Of a stretch of DNA of 64,000 nt, positions 58,330 through 64,000 are shown piece after piece. The DNA lies in assembly GCA_033032175.1 (NCBI GenBank), contig CM065317.1, positions 19,861,279 through 19,925,278 of the forward strand, read 5' to 3'. The notes beneath the pieces are model-generated. The model worked only from the letters and a program-made list of their open reading frames with translations. It ran no database searches and had not been told where the DNA came from. This DNA is from Saturnia japonica. Its lineage: Eukaryota > Arthropoda > Insecta > Lepidoptera > Saturniidae. Every line of letters begins with the position of its first letter. Positions within the stretch are counted from its first letter, which is position 1. The position numbers were made by a program, and so were the translations under genes.

Positions 58330-58560
58330 GCTTATGTTTGTGTGCGTGGAATGGCGCCGCCGGGAGTACTACTGAGACGGTGTGCTTGTCTTGGACATAG
58401 CATGCGTGTAGTATCTCACAAGGCTTTGGCCTCGGCTGGTCGTACCAGCGACTGCCAAGTGCAAGTCGCGCTGCTGGCGACTGTTCAGGCAGACCGCAAC
58501 GCTGGCGACTGCTGCTCCGGCAGGCAGGTCGCAACGCTGGCGAAGTAGCAGCGAAATCGG
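58330..58560. other. GC-rich region with short direct repeats
   Basis: CGCAACGCTGGCGA occurs at about 58496 and 58529, and GCTGGCGACTG at about 58470 and 58501. No gene recognised on either strand. Confidence 0.4.
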
Positions 58561-58869
58561 AATTCGAGCTGAAGTATCATCGGCCCTTAAGAGAACCGTT
58601 TAATACTGATTGTTTAGTAGGATGAACGCATCGCATCGCATCGGTCTCTGCCTGCCTGCCGTCCGGTACTGCTCGATACACCTACGTGATTATGATTACT
58701 GACCAGAGTGTACAAAGTACAAACAAACAGAACAAACAGATATCAGTAATATTTCCTAAAGCAGAACAAAGACCTTTGATATCAATTATAATTTAGTTCC
58801 GGCGAAGGCGGCGCTGCCTATTTCCGCTCGTAAAACGTACACTACACAGTCACATAATAATATTCTGAG

Positions 58870-59015
58870 ATTTTATTTCGTAGAACTTGCAAGCCGCACT
58901 GCCGCACTGCCGCGCTGCGCCCCGATTCGCGCCACTCTTCAAGTAAAGCGTCGCGTCGCGAGTCGTGTCAGTCGCGTCGAAGTTTCCGTGTAAATCAGAT
59001 AGGAGCAGAGACTTG
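58870..59015. promoter_or_regulatory. GC-rich patch with an initiator-like sequence
   Basis: CTGCCGCACTGCCGCGCTGC followed by GTCGTGTCAGTCGCGTCGAA, which contains TCAGT, the arthropod initiator consensus, near 58967. It could be an alternative transcription start inside the long region after 45968. Weakly supported: the motif is short and no exon follows that I can recognise. Confidence 0.25.
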
Positions 59016-59030
59016 TTGCTTTCTTATTAG

Positions 59031-59775
59031 AGATGGGCCGAATGTGGTTTATACCGAAGCCGAATTGCTCCCGAATGTTCTGTTCAAAATGGTACCGAAG
59101 GCGAAATTCGACGGAACTTCTGCCGAACTTCGTTTCAATTTTGACGCCGCAAACGCATTAAAAAATATTTACGCTGCACTTGCTATTTTTCTTGTGCGCC
59201 TCTTGCTCACCTCTCCCATCGGTCCATTATCCCCATTAAAACTCCAACACGTTCGAATTAATAGATTCTCGATGTGATCGCAGTAGATCTACTTCTGCAT
59301 TATCGAATCATCTCAGAAGTAAACAGAATAAAGTATTATAGAATTAACTTAAAAAAAATAATATTTTATTTATAAATTATCGAATTAGTAAATAATAATT
59401 TTTATTTATAAAGACAAAGTAGTCACTAATCAGAGGCGCAGGCAGTACATGCTAAATGAAATTTACATTTAGAAGTTTTAGAAATGGAAATATTTCTTTA
59501 AACGCTTGCAGGCTTTTAATTTTAATTGGAATGACGGTTTACGCCAATATTATTTTTATTTAATCTCGAGATTTGTTGAACTAACTCATCATTAGGTATA
59601 TTTCTTCTACTTTACAAACTAATGCTTTATATTATTAGCTATAATTACTATAAAACTTTAAAAGTAATCGTTTTTTATTCTACCATTTTTATTTTGACGT
59701 CAGCACTTCAATTCAAATTAACAACCGAACTTCGGTTAAACCGAATATTCATCGAACTTGGACCCATCCCTATTC
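59031..59775. mobile_element. Possible MITE with GATGGGCC ends
   Basis: AGAGATGGGCCGAAT at 59031 faces GGACCCATCCCT ending about 59773 (inverted and imperfect). Both ends have runs of CCGAA/TTCGG (GCCGAATTGCTCCCGAATGT on the left, ACTTCGGTTAAACCGAATAT on the right). AT-rich interior, no coding capacity. Confidence 0.45.
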
Positions 59776-60454
59776 TTTTACTTTTTAATTTTCACATAAC
59801 GTTACCAATTTCAATTTTTATAACATGTAGTCTTTTCAGATGAACTATTCATAATTAATATACTACGTTTTAAAATTAAAGAAAAGAATGCCCGATGGCA
59901 GCGTAACACGGGCGCTCAATTTTTCAAAAAATAATGACAAAATAACATTTGAAAATGTTTTGTTTGCAACACTTACGCGATTGTTAAACTGTGGATACGT
60001 TTTCGTTTGTGTAGATCTAGGTCTCTCGGTACAACCGGCACATCAAATCGATACAAGTTAATAGCGCTTTTAAATTTTGATCCCCTCCCATAGAAAGAAA
60101 TAAGAAAGTACTTAGCAATTGATTATACTAAGAGGAGACACGTTCGAGTTTCATTTGGATCTCAAAATAAAACGGAGTAAAGCTTTTGAAATTTTCCAAA
60201 CAACACGAACTGTGACCGACAAGTTAAGATTTATGTCCAGTATTTATTATACATGCCTTTAATTAGATTGTCTCTCCATGTAATTCTGTTATGTAATGTT
60301 TTCTAGTAAATGCATATCAAAGTATATACAGTACATATAACAAAAAAGGACTTTTAATTTTTTTGCCTTCTGTTTGTTCCGGGTAATCTCCAAAACGATT
60401 GGATCGATTTTTATTGGCAGTTGATTTTATTAGATGTAACTTAAACTACTTTTT

Positions 60455-60665
60455 GATTATATAAATAATTAAGGTACTGCCCGATTACTATGATCGAGGT
60501 CTTGGGTTCGATTTCCAGGTAGAGCAAAGTGTTATTGGGGTTTTCTATAAAAATTCTCAGCAGCAACTCGGAGTTTGGCTTTGTGCCCGATAAATGGCAA
60601 TAGGCACGTACATTACTCTGCCTAATCCTTCGGGGATACAGGCGTGATGGTATGTTTTGTTCCGC
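60455..60665 (+). repeat. tRNA-derived SINE, copy E
   Basis: B box GGTTCGATTTCC near 60505, then AGGTAGAGCAAAGTGTTATT, GGAGTTTGGCTTTGTGCCCG, ATAAATGGCAATAGGC and CGGGGATACAGGCGTGATGG. The CCCCTATTACATGG part is deleted compared with copy D. Confidence 0.78.
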
Positions 60666-61062
60666 ACAAATAAAATATGTAATAAGCATTTTATCTTTAA
60701 AATAACTTCATAAATGAATAAGTTTTGTAGGTGATGCGTACGCGCCTCGATTAACTCGTCTGCATTCTGCAACAATCAGATAATGTAAACTAGCCATCAA
60801 AATCATTGCTATTTTAATATAATTGCATATATAGTAGGTACGGTATTTAATGTTTTTTTAAGTGTTATTTCATGTGTGAGTTTTTTATTTATTTTGTACG
60901 GTATCGCCGCACCACATCGCCGCATCGCAGCGCATCGCGCTTTACCGCGCCTACCTTGTAACATGTATACACCATCTCCTCAACCTTATATACTATAAAA
61001 TATATGGGGTTATTATTATACATGTAATACATTTATTGGTTCAATAATATCATATTGTATTA

Positions 61063-61190
61063 CAAGGGTGGCAAACAAGCATACGGTCCGCCTGATGGTA
61101 AGCGCTACCATAGCCTATAGGTTTCACAATAGCGCGTTCCCTTGCCCTAAAGAGCTCTGGAAACCCTACTCACTACAGGATCTCAACACC
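61063..61190 (+). repeat. Lepidopteran dispersed repeat fragment
   Basis: AGGGTGGCAAACAAGCATAC, GGTCCGCCTGATGGTAAGCG and CTACCATAGCCTATAGGTTT match a sequence I know as a widespread repeat in moth genomes. Recognition is from memory, without alignment. Confidence 0.5.
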
Positions 61191-61497
61191 TGTGTACGTC
61201 ACGTCGCGTCGGAGCAATCGCGTCTGGATACACGAATAATGTTTTGAGCAGACAGTAAAAGTTAAGCAGCCGAATCTCCGAAGCCGAGGATAACGCCTAT
61301 TCATATGTACGTACTTTAAATATCTGTACTTTAATAAGAATAAATTGTTTGTTAGTCCGTGTATCTGTGAAGTCATTTATGAGGAAAATACATACCATGT
61401 CAATAAATGTTGTACCTAGACGAATATGATACGTTACTCATGATAAGTACCTACATAATATTTTAATGGAGTAATGTATGTACCGCACCGGACCGCA

Positions 61498-62115
61498 CAG
61501 TGGGACGAAAATGAAACAAAAACAAGGAATATTTTATCTAACAAAAGTAAAAAGGTTTAGGAAAAAAATACTGAGAAAAACTATTTATAAGGAAATTTTA
61601 TCATCTCTATCCGTTGGCAAGCAGAAAAAGAAAGTTGCTTCTCAAGAGGTACAAATGTGTTCCCCTGATTCCCCCCTGAATAATGGTACCAGAGAAAATA
61701 TTTTTATACCATAAAATCTATATCTACCACTACCATTTCCTATGTTTTGAATTTAATTTTTTTTCATAAATGAATTATAAAAAGTAAGGTCTTTTAAAAT
61801 GACAAAATTTTCCATTTTTACCGCCATGTTCAGACGACCAGTAAATAAATTGACTACAAGTCATTGTTATATTATTCTTGAAATAAATATTAAAATTGGT
61901 TCAGGAGGAAATAGGGGAATATGAAACTATAGTTTTGTAAATTTTACTTAGATGTAATCAGTCCGAACTGTATTATAGTTGTCACTCTCACACTGTATAC
62001 GGTGAGGAATTGGGCACAGCGCGGCAGCGATAAATATTAAAAAATGCCTATTCTTGAAATGTTTCTTAGAGCGCAAATCTTCTTAAGTGCTTCAAATTTC
62101 AGTTTCGACCCACTG
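61498..62115. mobile_element. Candidate hAT-like MITE
   Basis: Left end CAGTGGGACGAAAATGAAAC; right end in reverse complement CAGTGGGTCGAAACTGAAAT, agreeing at 17 of 20 positions. CAGTG-type ends suit hAT elements. I could not match an exact 8-bp target duplication, although both sides are CCGCA-rich. A third similar end (CAGTGGAACGAAACTACAAT in reverse complement) finishes at 62856 next to another GC patch. Confidence 0.5.
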
Positions 62116-62856
62116 TGCACCGCACCGCGCCGCGCTTTGCTGCCAAATCATATCGGTGCGTTGCGTCTCTTAAGTTTTCCGGTTAATGCTAAATTTAGAT
62201 GGTAGATCAACCATAGGAGAATATTATTAATATCTGTGTTTATTGAAGTGTCTACCTGGAAACACTAGGAAGTCATGACGTGAGCCGTGGCACCACTGTG
62301 GCTGCACTGATCGAGATATACCAGAGAACTACTCAGAATCATTCAAGTTGGTTTCGTTTTTACTTAAAATAATATGTCCTGTTGTTTAAGTAGTATTTAA
62401 ACTCTTTTTTTTGGTTTTAAGCAATTGATTGTATTATTATATGTATATTTTTACATATTATTATTCTGTGTTAAATTTGCCTTACAATAACTTAAAGTAG
62501 ATAATAAAAAACTAAGCTATGAAAAATTAAATTTTTATCATTTTTCCGACCCATTTATCTGAGAGAATTGTAACTTTATGTACAAATTCATAATGTACAG
62601 TGATAGTAGAGTAAACAAGGATTAATAAACAAAAAGGTTTCATTTTTTAACAAAGGTTTAAATTTAGGTCTTTAAGATCCGTTTCATACAAAAAAAAAAA
62701 AAAACAGAAAATATGTTTTTCTTTCCAATCAATAAGGTATGGGAAAAATGACTGAGAACAACAAACTATTGTTAAAGCTCTGTCAATTGGCACGACGAAA
62801 AATTAGAAAAAGAATGTTGGTGCCTAAGTCCCTGAAATTGTAGTTTCGTTCCACTG

Positions 62857-62950
62857 TGTGTCGCGCGGCGGTGTGGCACGCCGCGTATTGGTGCGTGGTG
62901 CGGGGTGCGGGGTGCGGCGCGGCGGTACGAGGGACCACACGACCACGACT
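62857..62950. repeat. GC-rich CCGC/GCGGG low-complexity patch
   Basis: GTGCGGGGTGCGGGGTGCGG and neighbouring units, directly abutting the CAGTG-type end at 62856. Confidence 0.6.
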
Positions 62951-64000
62951 GAATAAGGAGTTTCCGCTGAGATGATGACTCAACAGATTCATGCAATACA
63001 TAATATTGAAGTTGTTGTGCACAGCTCAGTCGGCAGCGGCACAGTGGGGGTGGGGGATGTATTGCGTGCGCTCACCTGAGTCGCGCGTCGCGCCATTGCT
63101 ACATGCTGATTAGGGTCTATTCAAAACGAGTAAAACAATGAGCTCCTAATAGAGCGGTCGGACATTCCCGGTAGCGCTGTCGCGTATTTGTTCCCAACTA
63201 ACGATGCGACGTAATGACGTACAGAGTAACTCATAAATATAACACAACTCGAAAAAAAAAAAAAAATCCTTGTTCTAAGGCTTATTTCATGATTTTTCTG
63301 TTCAAAATGCTCCAAAATGAAGGTTGCTCTTGCGATGGTTATAATAATAATACATATTTTCGCGTTATTATAGAAGCATTAAACTATTTTGGTATATTTC
63401 CACGGAAAAGAGGGGGGGGGGGCTATTACATTCACACAATGTCTTCTGATAACACTTAACTGATAAACAAAATTTAACTCCTTTCTACAAGTCTAAAAAA
63501 GTTAAAATGTTAACGAGAAAGTGAAAACATGATGCTGATGCTTTTTGTTATGTATATGGCAAATATATTTAAATTACAAGGTATAACATTTCAATTAAAC
63601 ACAAATTTTAAGCGTCGTGAAGCCTACGAAGTCTACCTTAACACCCTATTCGCAATCAAGACAAGCCAGGGACAAGTAGAGCGGATGCTCAACAGTCAAC
63701 ACTGTGTTCGACGATCATGGTCAAAAAGAGCAGAACTTTCGGTCAGGAAACAAAACCTAATAAGAGAACCTATTGCTGAACCTAAAATGTGTTAATGTCA
63801 CCTTTTCACAATAAGTTAGAGTTAATAAAAAAGTTTATAAAAACATCTGAAGCTTTTACATTGAAGAAAAGAAAACTAATTTGTCAGAAGCAAAAGATAA
63901 AGCTTTAACTTTTTTTTTGCTCAAAAATAAAAAAAGCCATTTAAGAATTTCTGAAATTGCTTAAAGTTAGTGCTAAAAAAAGTTGGAATAATTTCAAAGC
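62951..64000. other. Right end of window, no gene recognised
   Basis: A plus-strand frame 63529-63795 (MMLMLFVMYMANIFKLQG..., then QVERMLNSQHCVRRSWSKRA) is open for 88 codons. Its second half is basic and might be a transposase or host exon remnant, but I recognise no family and see no convincing splice sites. A G-run lies near 63411-63421. Confidence 0.35.

Noticed and set aside
1..64000. CRISPR arrays, operons, Shine-Dalgarno sites
   Set aside because: No regularly spaced short repeats; genes have spliceosomal introns, so the DNA is eukaryotic nuclear and these feature types do not apply.

Overview
The window is AT-rich, intron-bearing animal DNA crowded with transposable elements, and it looks like a moth or butterfly genome (order Lepidoptera). 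The grounds are the compact introns with GT/AG borders, numerous mariner/Tc1 relics, I-, Jockey- and RTE-like LINEs, a P-like element, tRNA-derived SINEs, and scattered 'ACTAGCTGACCCG..ACTTCGTC'-type repeats that I know from lepidopteran intergenic DNA. The order is an inference; nothing in the window fixes a species.

Three host genes can be reconstructed with confidence and a fourth only begins here. (1) eIF3f, the MPN-domain subunit of translation initiation factor eIF3, lies on the minus strand (exons between 8755 and 4333); its C-terminal exon(s) must lie left of the window. (2) A mitochondrial BolA-like 3 protein (BOLA3) lies on the minus strand at 14229-13410 in three exons. (3) BOP1, the WD40 ribosome-biogenesis factor, lies on the plus strand with 13 exons from 26239 to 41083; its exons 1-2 occur a second time at 21407-21671. 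(4) A plus-strand first coding exon at 45842-45968 opens a gene that I cannot name; none of its later exons is recognisable to the right edge. eIF3f, BOLA3 and BOP1 are housekeeping genes for translation, mitochondrial Fe-S assembly and ribosome production. They are neighbours, and nothing shows that they are co-regulated.

Layout: 1-626 LINE reverse-transcriptase fragment; 1031-3788 complete but dead DNA transposon with terminal inverted repeats of about 250 bp; 4333-8755 eIF3f with a Tc1 remnant in an intron; 10003-13147 stacked mariner and LINE debris; 13410-14229 BOLA3; 15606-21224 a nearly full-length RNase H-bearing LINE with a 12-bp target duplication; 21192-27079 a 1056-bp tandem duplication of the BOP1 5' end, whose second copy is split by a 3.77-kb insertion carrying a P-element-like transposase; 26239-41083 BOP1, with LINE, SINE and mariner relics in its introns; 41690-45500 an inverted SINE pair and LINE tails; 45842-64000 the opening exon of the unnamed gene, then about 18 kb of repeats. 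That last stretch includes a pogo-like MITE, a mariner-like deletion derivative, and a large mariner palindrome at 55146-57264.

The most notable points are the exact 1056-bp BOP1 duplication, with one empty and one filled insertion site, which is either a real rearrangement or two haplotypes joined in assembly; the mariner palindrome with arms of about 820 bp, which would fold into a long hairpin RNA if transcribed; and the long-TIR transposon. I found no convincing CRISPR, operon, rRNA or canonical tRNA gene, and no clearly new biological system.
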